Origin: Corallococcus interemptor
GTDB taxonomy: Bacteria; Myxococcota; Myxococcia; Myxococcales; Myxococcaceae
NCBI RefSeq assembly: GCF_003668875.1
Contig: NZ_RAWM01000010.1
Location: forward strand, 1-64,000
DNA: 64,000 nucleotides
Direction: 5' to 3'
Part shown: positions 51,303-60,466 of the stretch, in pieces
Layout of the letters: each line of letters starts with the position of its first letter
Numbering within the stretch: position 1 is the first letter of the stretch
Position numbers and translations under genes: made by a program
The notes under the pieces: model-generated
Databases searched by the model: none
What the model was told of the DNA's origin: nothing
The model's input: the letters and a program-made list of their open reading frames with translations, nothing else

Positions 51303-53153
51303 CTACCAGAGCGCTCGCGCCAGGACGATGCCCACCCCCACCAGCCCCTCGCCCGCGATGAGCCCGGCCGCCAGCGTCACACCCGGCCCTTCCGACGAGG
51401 GCCGCCACCGCCGCGCCAGCTCCCACCCCAGCCCGCCCAGGAAGAACCCCAGGCACGTGGAGGCCGGCAGCAGACAAGCGAGCCCCATGCCCACCGCGGA
51501 GGGCATCCAGCGGCGGAAGCGCTCCGGCAACGCCTGCTCCCCCAGCGTGAGGATCGCCGCCGCTCCAGCGGCCCACGCCATCGCCAGGCGCAAGTCCGCG
51601 GAGACGGCATCCAGCCCCGACGCCAGCACCCGCGCCACGCCCGCCGTCACCGTCGCGGCCGGTGCCGGAAAGCGCTCCGAGCCCAGCACCGACGGCTCCG
51701 GCACCAGCAGGTAGAACAGCGGCACCACCACCAGCGCCCCCACGACACACCCCACCAGCTGCGCCACGAACACGCGGCGAGGATTCGCGCCCAACAGGTG
51801 CCCCGCCTTCAGGTCCGTGAGCAGATCCGCGGACGACGACGCCGCGTTGACCGTGATGCCCGCCGTCGCCAGGTTCGCCCGCACGTCCCCGGGCAGCAGC
51901 ACGCCATACGTGAGCTGCGTCACCTGCCCCAACGCGCCCACGGGGCTCACGTCCGTCTCCCCGGTGACTCGACAGGAGATGAGGCACAGCACGAACGACA
52001 ACGCCACCGCGAGCAGCGCGTGCGGCACCGGCACGTCGAAGCCCACTCGCGCCAGCGCCACCGTCGCGGGCGTCAACACCAGCATCCCCGCCACCCACCA
52101 CCGCCCCGGCACCTGGAGCGCTTCAATGGGATGCGGCGCCTGGCGAGGCCCGCGAAGCCCTCGCAGCGCCCGGCCCCACACGCGGGCCTGGAGCGCGAAC
52201 TGCAACAGCGACGCGGTGGTGAGCGCCGCGGCGCCCGGCCACAGCGCCCACGCGAGGAAATCCCCCTCCGGAGCCACCACGCCCGCCGCCATCAACCGGG
52301 GCGCGACGACGCCATGGACGACGAGCGCTCCCAGCCACATGGACGCCGTCACCCGCACGCCCAGGAGCGCGCCGCCGCCCACCGGCATCAACCCCGTCTC
52401 CAGCGCGAACCCCAGCCGCTCCAGCGACACCCCACCCAGCGACCCGGGAAACGCGAACGCATAAGGCAAGCGCCCGAAGCCATCACGCGCGAGCGTCAGC
52501 GCCCCCGCGATCATCCCGCCCAATCCCAGCATCCGCAGCCGGGGCCCCGCCGCCTCACCGCCCGAGTGCAGCGCACGCGCCGTCGCCGCCGCCGCCGTCC
52601 CGGACGCGAACGGAAGCTGCTCCCGGTCCACCAGCTGCCGCTTGAGCGGCACCGCGAACATCACCCCCAGCGCGGACAGCAGGAACGTCCACGCCAGCAG
52701 CGTCACCCCGGGCAGGTGGTGCCCCGTCGTCAACAGCCACGCCCCCTGCACCGACACGAGCGCCCCACCCGTCGCGTACCCCGCCGACGACGCCACCGTC
52801 TGCGCGCACCCCAGCTCCAGAAGGGACAGCGGCTCTCCGGCGGCACGAGGGCCCAGGCGCCGCAGCGCCCCATGCGCCGCGGACGCGAGCAGCGCGGCGG
52901 TGACGGCCACGCCGAACGCCACGCCCGTCTTCAACCCCGCGTAGAGGTTGGTGGCACAGGTGAGCACGCCCAGCCCCGCGCCCAGCGCCACCGCGCGCAG
53001 GGTGAGCTGGGGCAACCGGTCCCCCTGGTACACGTGCGTGAGCCAGTAGGTGTCCACCTCCGCCTGCGTCGTGCCGGGGATGCTCAGCAGCGTCAGCGAG
53101 GCGTCGGTGGGCGAGTCCCCGGCGGGGACGGCACGGGAAGCGGGGGCCGACAT
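51303..53153 (-). CDS. OPT family oligopeptide/metal-chelate transporter
   Basis: A 616-residue membrane protein with about 14-16 helices. The segments TLRAVALGAGLGVLTCATNLYAGLKTGVAFG near the start and TQLTYGVLLPGDVRANLATAGITVNAASSSADLLTDLKAGHLLGANPRRVFVAQLVG in the middle match the OPT family (the NLYAGLKTG loop and the DLKTGHLLG-type motif). OPT proteins import oligopeptides or metal-siderophore complexes with protons. ATG 53153 is used. Its long frame continues upstream to 54329 through another gene, which is only a composition effect. It stands between the HipA fusion and the giant kinase gene; the coupling to a kinase gene is unusual. Confidence 0.88.
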   Translation of the reverse strand: MSAPASRAVPAGDSPTDASLTLLSIPGTTQAEVDTYWLTHVYQGDRLPQLTLRAVALGAGLGVLTCATNLYAGLKTGVAFGVAVTAALLASAAHGALRRLGPRAAGEPLSLLELGCAQTVASSAGYATGGALVSVQGAWLLTTGHHLPGVTLLAWTFLLSALGVMFAVPLKRQLVDREQLPFASGTAAAATARALHSGGEAAGPRLRMLGLGGMIAGALTLARDGFGRLPYAFAFPGSLGGVSLERLGFALETGLMPVGGGALLGVRVTASMWLGALVVHGVVAPRLMAAGVVAPEGDFLAWALWPGAAALTTASLLQFALQARVWGRALRGLRGPRQAPHPIEALQVPGRWWVAGMLVLTPATVALARVGFDVPVPHALLAVALSFVLCLISCRVTGETDVSPVGALGQVTQLTYGVLLPGDVRANLATAGITVNAASSSADLLTDLKAGHLLGANPRRVFVAQLVGCVVGALVVVPLFYLLVPEPSVLGSERFPAPAATVTAGVARVLASGLDAVSADLRLAMAWAAGAAAILTLGEQALPERFRRWMPSAVGMGLACLLPASTCLGFFLGGLGWELARRWRPSSEGPGVTLAAGLIAGEGLVGVGIVLARALW

Positions 53154-53203
53154 GGGCCGCCCATCCTCCCCGTTCGTCCCCTTCCGCGCCACCACGGGAG
53201 GCG

Positions 53204-55213
53204 TCACGCCCCGCGCGAACGCAGCAGGTAGAAGACGTAGCCGTAGCTGTCCCCGTGGCGGCGGTACAGGTTGATTTCCTGTTCCGCCGCCGCGATGACC
53301 TCGCGCAGCGCCGCGTCCGCCGTGGGGCGCAGCCGCTCGATGCGCTGGAGGAGCGGCGTGTAGTAGTCGTCCCACCACGCGGACGCGGGCAGCGTGAAGG
53401 TGTCCAGCACCGTGAAGCCCGCGGCCTCCGCGGTGGCGCGGTTCTGGGCGAGGTTGCCCATGGACGGATATCCGGAGGACCAGAAGCGCACGGCCTCCGG
53501 AGGACGGACGTCGGTGAGCCAGGTGCACTCGGTGACGGCCATCAAGCCCCCGGGCGCGAGCAGCGGCCGCCACTGGCGCAGGCCCTGCTCGAAGCCCACG
53601 ACGTAGATGGCGCCTTCGGACCAGAGCAGGTCCACGGAGGCCGGCGGCAGCGACAGCGCGCTCATGTCCTCCTGGCGCGTGACGATGGCGTCCGCCAGTC
53701 CCTGCTCGCGGGCCTCGCGCTCCAGCCGGTCGAGATAGGGCCGGTGCAGGTCCACGGCGGTGACGCGCGTGCCCAGCTTCCGCGCGAGCACCAGCGACTG
53801 CCGTCCGGTGCCCGCGCCCAGGTCCAGCACGCGCGGCGAGGGCGGCAGCGGGGACAGGCGCCGCAGGGCCTCGCGGGTGCAGGCGTCGCTGCCGGGCCCC
53901 AGGCGGGGCAGCTCGTTGTAGAGGGTGAAGAAGGCGTTGACCGTCTGGCGCAGCTCGCCGGAGCTGCGCTTCACGTTGCCCTGGAGCAGCGGGACGCGCT
54001 TCCAGTGCTCCTCGATGCGCTGCTTGAAGAGCTCCGGCATGGGCAGGTCCGCGCGCAGCGTGGTCCACGTATCGAGCGCGACCTCCACGGCGCCCTTCAC
54101 CACCGGGAGGACGTCCTCGTCGCCCAGGCCCAGCTTGCTCGCCAGCCGCTCGAAGCTCTGGAGCGACACGTCCTCGAAGCGCTTGGACTTCGCCAGGTTC
54201 AGCGCGAGCTGGTCCTGCGGCATGTACTGGATGGTGGAGACGAAGTCGTACGCGGGGGACAGCGTGGGGCGCGTGCCGTCCGGGTAGTAGAGCGACCAGT
54301 TCTTGTGGTGCGCGTCGCCGTTGCCGCACGCGATGATGAACACCAGCCGCCGCAGGAACTCCTGGAGCGCGTCCAGCCCCGAGACCTTCAGCAGCACGTT
54401 GGCGATGGTCTCGTAGTTGTACTTCTTGTACTTCTCATCGGAGTACAGCCCCAGCACCTGCGCCAGGTCCTCCATGTGCACGCGGCGGCCGGGGGACGGC
54501 CGGTCGAAGCGGCGGATGGCGTACGCCATGTCCTCGCGCAGGGTGATGCCCTCCGGGAGTCCGTGCAGGTCCGCGACCGGGAGCAATTGAAGCTCCGGCA
54601 CGTCGATGCCGGTGGCGCGCGCCCACGTCATCACGGACAGCTCGTTCTCCGGGACGCGGTCGTAGCGGTTGTCCGGGAGCTTGACGATCCAGTCACCGCC
54701 CAGGCCGCCCATGGGCAGCGTCATGCCCCGGTCGCGCCGGAGCATGGAGAACTTGAGCTGCACGCCCGCGAGCGAGAAGCGCAGCGGCTCTCCGTCCGAC
54801 ACGGGTTCAGCGGGGACGTCCACGAGCGGGGCGTCGTGGCCGGCGAGCTCGCCCGCGGGGCGGACGATGACGGCGCCGGAGAGGTCCGCGCCCAGGTGGG
54901 CGATGAAGAAGAACTCGCGCTGCCGGGCGATGTGCTGACGCTCGGAGATGAGGTCTCGCAGCGGGCCTTCGGGCAGCAGGTTGGAGAAGAACGGCGGCAG
55001 CCGCATGCGGCTGGTGTGGCGGCGCGACAGGTCGTCCTCGAAGAACTGTCCCAGCACGGGGCGCGGGTAGCGCTGGCGGTAGTCCTCGGAGAGGCTGAAC
55101 TCGATGCGCTCGTCCGCGAGCAGCGTGAGCGTGCCGACGTGCACGTCACCAATGAGGACGTCGAGGATGCCGGTGGTGGACACGGGCAGCGTGGGTTCCA
55201 TGTCAGTCCTCAT
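53204..55213 (-). CDS. HipA-like kinase fused in frame to a SAM-dependent methyltransferase
   Basis: A 669-residue protein with two complete parts. Residues 1-415 are a HipA-type kinase: the N-terminal subdomain (ILDVLIGDVHVGTLTLLADE, PPFFSNLLPEGPLRDLI), then LAGVQLKFSM, the ATP Lys in WIVKLP (178), the catalytic GNGDAHHKNWS (298-307) and the metal Asp in SPAYDF (323). Residues 425-669 are a class I methyltransferase (VLDLGAGTG 462-470, TAVDLH, SEGAIYVVGFEQGL, WLTDVRPPEAV). The join is continuous with no stop; a GTG at residue 414 could allow a separate methyltransferase product. HipA kinases phosphorylate a tRNA synthetase to stop growth; no HipB gene is near. The start overlaps the DUF262 gene (ATG 55213; ATG 55201 also possible). 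Confidence 0.88.
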   Translation of the reverse strand: MRTDMEPTLPVSTTGILDVLIGDVHVGTLTLLADERIEFSLSEDYRQRYPRPVLGQFFEDDLSRRHTSRMRLPPFFSNLLPEGPLRDLISERQHIARQREFFFIAHLGADLSGAVIVRPAGELAGHDAPLVDVPAEPVSDGEPLRFSLAGVQLKFSMLRRDRGMTLPMGGLGGDWIVKLPDNRYDRVPENELSVMTWARATGIDVPELQLLPVADLHGLPEGITLREDMAYAIRRFDRPSPGRRVHMEDLAQVLGLYSDEKYKKYNYETIANVLLKVSGLDALQEFLRRLVFIIACGNGDAHHKNWSLYYPDGTRPTLSPAYDFVSTIQYMPQDQLALNLAKSKRFEDVSLQSFERLASKLGLGDEDVLPVVKGAVEVALDTWTTLRADLPMPELFKQRIEEHWKRVPLLQGNVKRSSGELRQTVNAFFTLYNELPRLGPGSDACTREALRRLSPLPPSPRVLDLGAGTGRQSLVLARKLGTRVTAVDLHRPYLDRLEREAREQGLADAIVTRQEDMSALSLPPASVDLLWSEGAIYVVGFEQGLRQWRPLLAPGGLMAVTECTWLTDVRPPEAVRFWSSGYPSMGNLAQNRATAEAAGFTVLDTFTLPASAWWDDYYTPLLQRIERLRPTADAALREVIAAAEQEINLYRRHGDSYGYVFYLLRSRGA

Positions 55214-56867
55214 CGTCGTCGATGATCATCGACTGGAGCGAAGGCCGGTCCGAGTCGTCCCAGCGCGTGCGGGCCTCCATGAACTGGCGCAGCACGGGCT
55301 CCAGCACCGCCTGGCGCAGGGAGAGGAAGCCGAACCCGTCCGTGCGCCTCAGTGCGTCCACGGCCTGCGAGGTGAGCCCGTGGCTGTGGAGGATCTCCTC
55401 CGCCAGCGGCGGCTGGGCTCCGAGCACCTGGAAGAACGGGCGTCCCGGCACCGGGGGGTGGAAGAGGAAGCCGAAGGTCCCCTCCACCACGCGTCGGACC
55501 ATGCGGCGGTCCACGATTCCAGGCATGAACCATCGCATGTCCCCAGGGGGGAGGATGGGATGGAAGCCCTCGCCCGGCTGCTCCAGCAACTCGGCGGGGT
55601 CCAGCACCGCGCCTGTCAGCAGGTGGCGCGGTTGGAGGGACAGCATCGCGATGCGCAGGACCAGCGGGATGCCCACGGGGGCATTGGGGATGACGGGCAT
55701 CCCCGTCTCCATCCACCAGCGGATGAGCGGCGGTGGCACCTGCCCCAACAGCGCCTGGATGGAGCGCTCCTCGTCGGAGCGGATGGCGGCGAAGACCTGA
55801 AGGGCCTCCGGCGGCTTGAGCTCCCAGCCGCCGAAGACGATGTGGCGCCAGAACCAGCGGGACAACAGCTCGCGCGAACGCGGTGACGGTTCAGGGTGCA
55901 GCTGGAAGAACCGGGTCAGCAGGACCAGCGAGTTCTCCGGAGCGGGCAGGAGCTTGAGGTGCGGGATGAACGCATCGCGCTTGAGGAACACGATGGCGTC
56001 CCGGAGCGCCCGGTCCGTGCGGCGGACGGTCTCCGTGAGCTCGTCGTCCTGGCTGAGCTGTTCCTGATAGCCCCGGGTGAAGTCCAGCCCGCGCACGGCC
56101 AGCACGGCGCGCAGCAGCAGCGGCTCCGGGATGCCGCCGAAGCCCAGCTCCCGCAGCCCTTCCGTCACCGACTCCAGGCTGAGCGAGCGCGAGCCCACGT
56201 ACAGCGCGTTGAATACCTCTTCATCCGTGAGCGGCCGGCCTGCGGTGTTGAGACGCTTGAAGATGATGCGCAGGACCTTCTCGTCCTCCGTGTCCACGAC
56301 GTACGCGGGCACCTGGTACTCGCGGATGGCCTTGCCCAGGCGGATGGCGGCGCGCAGGTGCTCCGGGTGCGCCTCGCGGCCCGGGTAGCGGTTGAGCCAG
56401 TGGAGCAGCGACTCGCTGTCCAGCACCTCGTTCATGGGCAGCCAGTGCGGAGGAGGCGCACCCGTCGCGGGAGGCGCATGCAGCTCCTCCGTCTCCAGGT
56501 CGAAATACAGATGGAAGTCATCGCGTCCGGCCTCGTCGCCATAGGACGGATGCAGCAGCACGCCCGCGAGCGCCGTCACGCGCTGCTGTCCATCCACGGC
56601 CCACAGACCCTGACTCGTGGAGGGCGCGTCGATGCGCACGGGGCCGAAGCTGACGTTGGCGGCAGGAGCCTCCCGGCGCCAGAACAACAAAGTCCCGATG
56701 GGATAGCCCCGGTACACGCTGTCCAGCAGGTCGCGCACGTCCTCGGCGGTCCACCGCAGCGGGCGCTGGAAGTCGGGGATGCGCACCTCGCCGCGCCGCA
56801 CGCGGTCGAGCAGGTCCTCGATGCTGAACGACTTCGTCTCCGGGCGCCGCGTCAGGGGAGCGGGCAT
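55203..56867 (-). CDS. DUF262 (ParB-like / GmrSD N-terminal-type) protein, partner of the HipA fusion
   Basis: A 554-residue cytoplasmic protein. Residues 12-115 match DUF262: IEDLLDRVRRGEVRIPDFQRPLRWTAEDVRDLLDSVYRGYPIGTLLFW, then WAVDGQQRVTAL (the DGQQR motif) at about residues 89-100. DUF262 occurs in phage-defence and type IV restriction proteins such as GmrSD, where it handles nucleotides. The rest is helical with FKRLNTAGRPLTDEEVFNALY, a second part of the family signature; no C-terminal HNH (DUF1524) domain is visible. The start ATG 56867 has an excellent GGGGAGGAGG ribosome site. It overlaps the HipA-methyltransferase start by 11 bp, so the two are made together. Fifty bp separate it from the CPBP gene. 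Confidence 0.9.
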   Translation of the reverse strand: MPAPLTRRPETKSFSIEDLLDRVRRGEVRIPDFQRPLRWTAEDVRDLLDSVYRGYPIGTLLFWRREAPAANVSFGPVRIDAPSTSQGLWAVDGQQRVTALAGVLLHPSYGDEAGRDDFHLYFDLETEELHAPPATGAPPPHWLPMNEVLDSESLLHWLNRYPGREAHPEHLRAAIRLGKAIREYQVPAYVVDTEDEKVLRIIFKRLNTAGRPLTDEEVFNALYVGSRSLSLESVTEGLRELGFGGIPEPLLLRAVLAVRGLDFTRGYQEQLSQDDELTETVRRTDRALRDAIVFLKRDAFIPHLKLLPAPENSLVLLTRFFQLHPEPSPRSRELLSRWFWRHIVFGGWELKPPEALQVFAAIRSDEERSIQALLGQVPPPLIRWWMETGMPVIPNAPVGIPLVLRIAMLSLQPRHLLTGAVLDPAELLEQPGEGFHPILPPGDMRWFMPGIVDRRMVRRVVEGTFGFLFHPPVPGRPFFQVLGAQPPLAEEILHSHGLTSQAVDALRRTDGFGFLSLRQAVLEPVLRQFMEARTRWDDSDRPSLQSMIIDDDED

Positions 56868-56917
56868 CGCGAGCCTCCTCCCCGTGGTCTGTAACCCGAA
56901 GCCCGGCAACCCGCCAC

Positions 56918-57691
56918 CTACACGGAGGCGGCCCGTCGCTTCGGCAGCAGCACCACCAACCCCAGCGCCACCAACCCCGTCACGGCGGACAGCACGCGGC
57001 CCCCCTGCCCCACCGCGTTGACGTCCAGTTGCAGGTCCAGCAGCGCGTTCGCCAGGTTCCATCCCCAGTGCAGCCCCACGGCGCCCCACAGCGAGCCCGT
57101 GCGAGCCACCGCCGCCGCATACGCCAGGCCCGTGCAGAACAACATCAGCCACTCCAGTGGACCATTGCCCAACCGGTACACGTGCGTGAGCACGAACACG
57201 CCCGCGGACAGGACCACGTAGCCCGCGCCCTGCCCCGCCACCGGCCACGCCCGGTACCAGAAGCCCCGCGCGACGATGTCCTCCGCCACCGACGGCACGA
57301 ACGTGGACACCGCCGCGCCCAGCACCGCCACCAGCAGCGCCGTCCCCATCTGGGGATTCGTCAAAGGCTGCACGCGCATCCAACCCAATGCCACACCGGC
57401 CAGCACGGACACCGGCTTGAGCACCAGCATCAGCGCCAATGCCCGCGCGAGCGCGGAGCCACGCCACTCCAACGCATACGCATGGAAGCCATTGCGATAG
57501 CCCAGCCACCGCCCCACGCCCCAGGCCACCGCGTGGAAGAGGATCATCAGCACCGCCGTCACCGCGAAGCTCCCCAACAGCCGCCCGCCAATGCCCTCCG
57601 GCGCTTCGTAGCAGGCGTACAGCACGGCGAACGCGAGCGCGCAGTGCAGCGCGACACGCGGGGGCGACAACTCTGAAGGCGCGGGGCTCAT
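56918..57691 (-). CDS. CPBP family intramembrane metalloprotease
   Basis: A 257-residue membrane protein with about seven helices. The family motifs are AEDIVARGFWYR (the ExxxR motif, with Asp as the second acidic residue), VLSAGVFVLTHVYR (FxxxH) and GLHWGWNLANALLDL (HxxxN). CPBP (Abi/CAAX-like) proteases cut membrane or secreted peptides and in bacteria are linked to immunity against self-made toxins or to signalling. ATG 57691 is chosen because the residues upstream in the long frame are not hydrophobic and overlap the divergent promoter. It is the first gene of a long minus-strand run and is divergent from the astacin gene. Confidence 0.88.
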   Translation of the reverse strand: MSPAPSELSPPRVALHCALAFAVLYACYEAPEGIGGRLLGSFAVTAVLMILFHAVAWGVGRWLGYRNGFHAYALEWRGSALARALALMLVLKPVSVLAGVALGWMRVQPLTNPQMGTALLVAVLGAAVSTFVPSVAEDIVARGFWYRAWPVAGQGAGYVVLSAGVFVLTHVYRLGNGPLEWLMLFCTGLAYAAAVARTGSLWGAVGLHWGWNLANALLDLQLDVNAVGQGGRVLSAVTGLVALGLVVLLPKRRAASV

Positions 57692-57801
57692 GACGGAATT
57701 CCGTCTTAGCGCGGGAAACGTCACGACCGCACAGCCAACCTCCGCGAGTCCCTCCGTAATGCACCGCGAGTCATTGCGACTCCCACGAGGGGGAATCACC
57801 C

Positions 57802-60423
57802 ATGCGCATCACCCATCACGCCCGGCTCTTCCGGGCGCTCACGGCCGTGGCCTGCCTTGGCCCCGCCTGCCGTCCGGAAGACGCCGCTGAACCCACCACC
57901 CCGCCCGCGCCACAATCACCCGCCTTCTCCGGAGTCCGCTCCGCGTGGGTCCGCATTGGCCCCAAGGCCGAGCCCCGTGAAGTGAAGTACCAGGCCGTCA
58001 ACGGCCTGGCCCTCTTCGAGGGCGACATCATCCTGGGCACCGTGGAGGACGTGGAGCGCGAGTCCCCCAAGGTCAAGGCCCAGGCCGCCAACCACGTCTC
58101 CGCGGAGAGCATCCAGATCTCCGGCAGTAGCAAGCGCTGGCCCAACGGCGTCGTCCCGTACGTCCACGTCTACGGGTCGCTGGATGACAACTACGTCATC
58201 AACGACGCCATCCGGCACTGGCAGCGCAAGACGGGCCTTCGCTTCGTGCCCCTCTCCGCCTCCACGCCCACCTCCGTGGACCACGTCTACTTCGTGAAGG
58301 GACAGGGTTGCTATTCGCACGTGGGGCGCAAGGGCGGCCGGCAGTTCATCACGCTGGAGGGCGCATGCGGGCTGTCGGGCGTCATCCACGAACTGGGTCA
58401 CGCCATCGGCTTCTGGCACGAGCAGAGCCGCGAGGACCGCGACACCTACGTGGAAATCCTCTGGGACAACATCGAGGACGGCAAAGAGCACAACTTCGAG
58501 CAGCACATCAGCGACAGCGACGACTTCGGGCCGTATGACTTCGCGTCCGTCATGCACTACCACAGCACGGCGTTCGGCAAGCCCGACCCCGTGACCGGTG
58601 ACCCCATGGAGACCATCCGCTCCCTGGGCGGCGAGACCCTCGCCGGCTATGAGCTGAGCGCGGGCGACGTCGCCTCCGCCGCGTCCATGTACCCGGGCGA
58701 GACGAAGGGCAACTTCGAGGAGATCACCTCCACCGGCTACGTGAAGGGCTGGACCTTCGACACCGCGTCGCCGGAGGTCTCCACGGACGTGCACTACTAC
58801 ATCGACGGGCCCTCGGGCTCCGGCGCGTACGGCGGCTCCGCGCTCGCGAACGTCGCGCGCCCGGACGTCAACACCGCGCATGACGGCATCGCGGGCGACC
58901 ACGGGTTCTACTTCCCCGTGCCCGCGTACTTCCGCGACGGCCAGAACCACACGATGCACGTCTACGGCATCGACGTGCAGGGCATCCACAACCCGCTGCT
59001 CGCGGGCTCGCCGCGCACGTTCAACCTGCCGGGCGCCTTCGGCACGCTGGAGAACATCTCCTATGACGGCACGGTGACGGGCTGGGCGCTGGACCTGGAC
59101 TCGCCGACGACCTCCATCACGGTCTCCTACTCCATCGACGGCAACCCGGCGTCCGTGACGACCGTGGTGGCGAACCTCAACCGCGCCGACGTGAGGTACA
59201 CCTATCCCATGACGACCGGCAAGGTCGGCTTCTCCTTCCGCATCCCGGACCTCTACGTGGACGGCCAGGAGCACACGCTGCGCGTCTTCGCGTTGGATCT
59301 GCAAGGCCGTCACAGCCCGCTGCTCGTCAACGCCCCCAAGACGTTCCGGCTGACCATGCCCTCCGTCTACAAGGCGGGCGTCTTCGCGGGCCCGGGCAGC
59401 GCGGATCAGCTCATCGCCATCGACGGGTCGGGCTATGGCCCGCGCGTGCTGGTCTCCGGCTACGTCAACGCCAATGCCTTCCCCCACTTCCACTACCAGG
59501 AGTCCTGGACCGCCTCCCCCCTGCTCAACAGCTGGCACAACCCCAGCGACATCAAGCTGACGGGTGACTTCCGAGGCCTGGGCTACGACCAGATGCTCTT
59601 CATCAACACCGACGGCTACGCCGGCCGGGTGATGATCACCGACTACCGCGACGGCGCCGTCCCCGCGGAGGTGCGCTACCTGGAGTCCTGGGGGCAGAGC
59701 CCGCTGCTCGACGGCTGGCACGACCCGGAGGACCTGCAGCTCGCGGGTGACTTCCTCAACCGGGGGCATGATCAGGTGCTGTTCTTCAACCGCTCCGGCA
59801 CGGGCGGCCGCGTGATGATCACCGACTTCAGCGACGGCGCCGCCCCCTCGGAGGCCGGCTACCACGAGGCCTGGGGCGCGCCGAACTCCTTCGAGGACTG
59901 CTCCGAGCCGGACGACCGGTTCTACGTGGGCGACTTCCAGAACCGGGGCTACGACCAGGTGCTCTGCCTCAACCGCTCCGGCACGGGCGCGCGGGTGAAG
60001 ATCCTCGACTTCAGCGCGGGCGTGGGCCCCGCCCAGGTACGCTACGTGGAGGCCTCTGGCGCCTTCACGGTGCTGGACGGGCTGATGGACGCGGACGACA
60101 ACCAGGTGGCGGGAGACTTCCGCGGCCTGGGCTACGACCAACTCCTGCTGGTGAACAACGGCACCACCGGCACGGCCATGCTCATCGCGGACTTCTTCGA
60201 CGGCGTCGCGCCCGCCGAGGTCCGCTACAGCGAAGCGCAGGGCGTGAGCTACTACCCCACACTGCTGGCCAACCGGATGCTCGTGGGTGACTTCCGCGGC
60301 CTGGGCCACGACCAGGTGCTCTACGGCTCCTGGGGCGACCCCACCTACTACACCACCATCCTGGACTTCTCCGACGGCGTCGCCCCGCCGGAGCGGCTCT
60401 TCCAGAAGGTGGAGCTGAACTGA
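57802..60423 (+). CDS. Secreted astacin (M12A) metalloprotease with repeat-containing tail
   Basis: An 873-residue exported protein. The N-terminus has a hydrophobic segment ending in CLGPACRPE, which could be a lipoprotein signal. Residues 110-285 are an astacin domain: HELGHAIGFWHEQ (196-208, the HExxHxxGxxHE zinc motif) and the Met-turn SVMHY (249-253). Residues 290-515 are two Ig-like or jelly-roll-type modules (GYVKGWTFDTASPEVSTDVHYYIDG; GTVTGWALDLDSPTTSITVSYSIDG). Residues 520-873 are six FG-GAP-like repeats. It probably digests extracellular protein. ATG 57802 has a clear GAGGGGGA ribosome site. Confidence 0.92.
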   Translation: MRITHHARLFRALTAVACLGPACRPEDAAEPTTPPAPQSPAFSGVRSAWVRIGPKAEPREVKYQAVNGLALFEGDIILGTVEDVERESPKVKAQAANHVSAESIQISGSSKRWPNGVVPYVHVYGSLDDNYVINDAIRHWQRKTGLRFVPLSASTPTSVDHVYFVKGQGCYSHVGRKGGRQFITLEGACGLSGVIHELGHAIGFWHEQSREDRDTYVEILWDNIEDGKEHNFEQHISDSDDFGPYDFASVMHYHSTAFGKPDPVTGDPMETIRSLGGETLAGYELSAGDVASAASMYPGETKGNFEEITSTGYVKGWTFDTASPEVSTDVHYYIDGPSGSGAYGGSALANVARPDVNTAHDGIAGDHGFYFPVPAYFRDGQNHTMHVYGIDVQGIHNPLLAGSPRTFNLPGAFGTLENISYDGTVTGWALDLDSPTTSITVSYSIDGNPASVTTVVANLNRADVRYTYPMTTGKVGFSFRIPDLYVDGQEHTLRVFALDLQGRHSPLLVNAPKTFRLTMPSVYKAGVFAGPGSADQLIAIDGSGYGPRVLVSGYVNANAFPHFHYQESWTASPLLNSWHNPSDIKLTGDFRGLGYDQMLFINTDGYAGRVMITDYRDGAVPAEVRYLESWGQSPLLDGWHDPEDLQLAGDFLNRGHDQVLFFNRSGTGGRVMITDFSDGAAPSEAGYHEAWGAPNSFEDCSEPDDRFYVGDFQNRGYDQVLCLNRSGTGARVKILDFSAGVGPAQVRYVEASGAFTVLDGLMDADDNQVAGDFRGLGYDQLLLVNNGTTGTAMLIADFFDGVAPAEVRYSEAQGVSYYPTLLANRMLVGDFRGLGHDQVLYGSWGDPTYYTTILDFSDGVAPPERLFQKVELN
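59376..60414 (+). repeat. Six 55-60-residue FG-GAP-like repeats in the astacin tail
   Basis: Units recur with the pattern GDFxGLGYDQxLxxN...GRVxIxDFxDGxxPAEVRYxEA: LTGDFRGLGYDQMLF, LAGDFLNRGHDQVLF, YVGDFQNRGYDQVLC, VAGDFRGLGYDQLLL and LVGDFRGLGHDQVLY, plus a first degenerate unit. The copies are diverged at DNA level. They would form a beta-propeller-like binding surface. Confidence 0.85.
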
Positions 60424-60466
60424 AGCCGCTGACGCGGTGACACCGGCGGAGCCTCTTTCCTGGACC

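Noticed and set aside
51045..53231. A 728-codon plus-strand open frame antisense to the OPT transporter
   Set aside because: It is made almost only of Arg, His, Pro and Gln, and lies opposite a clear membrane transporter; no family-like segment.
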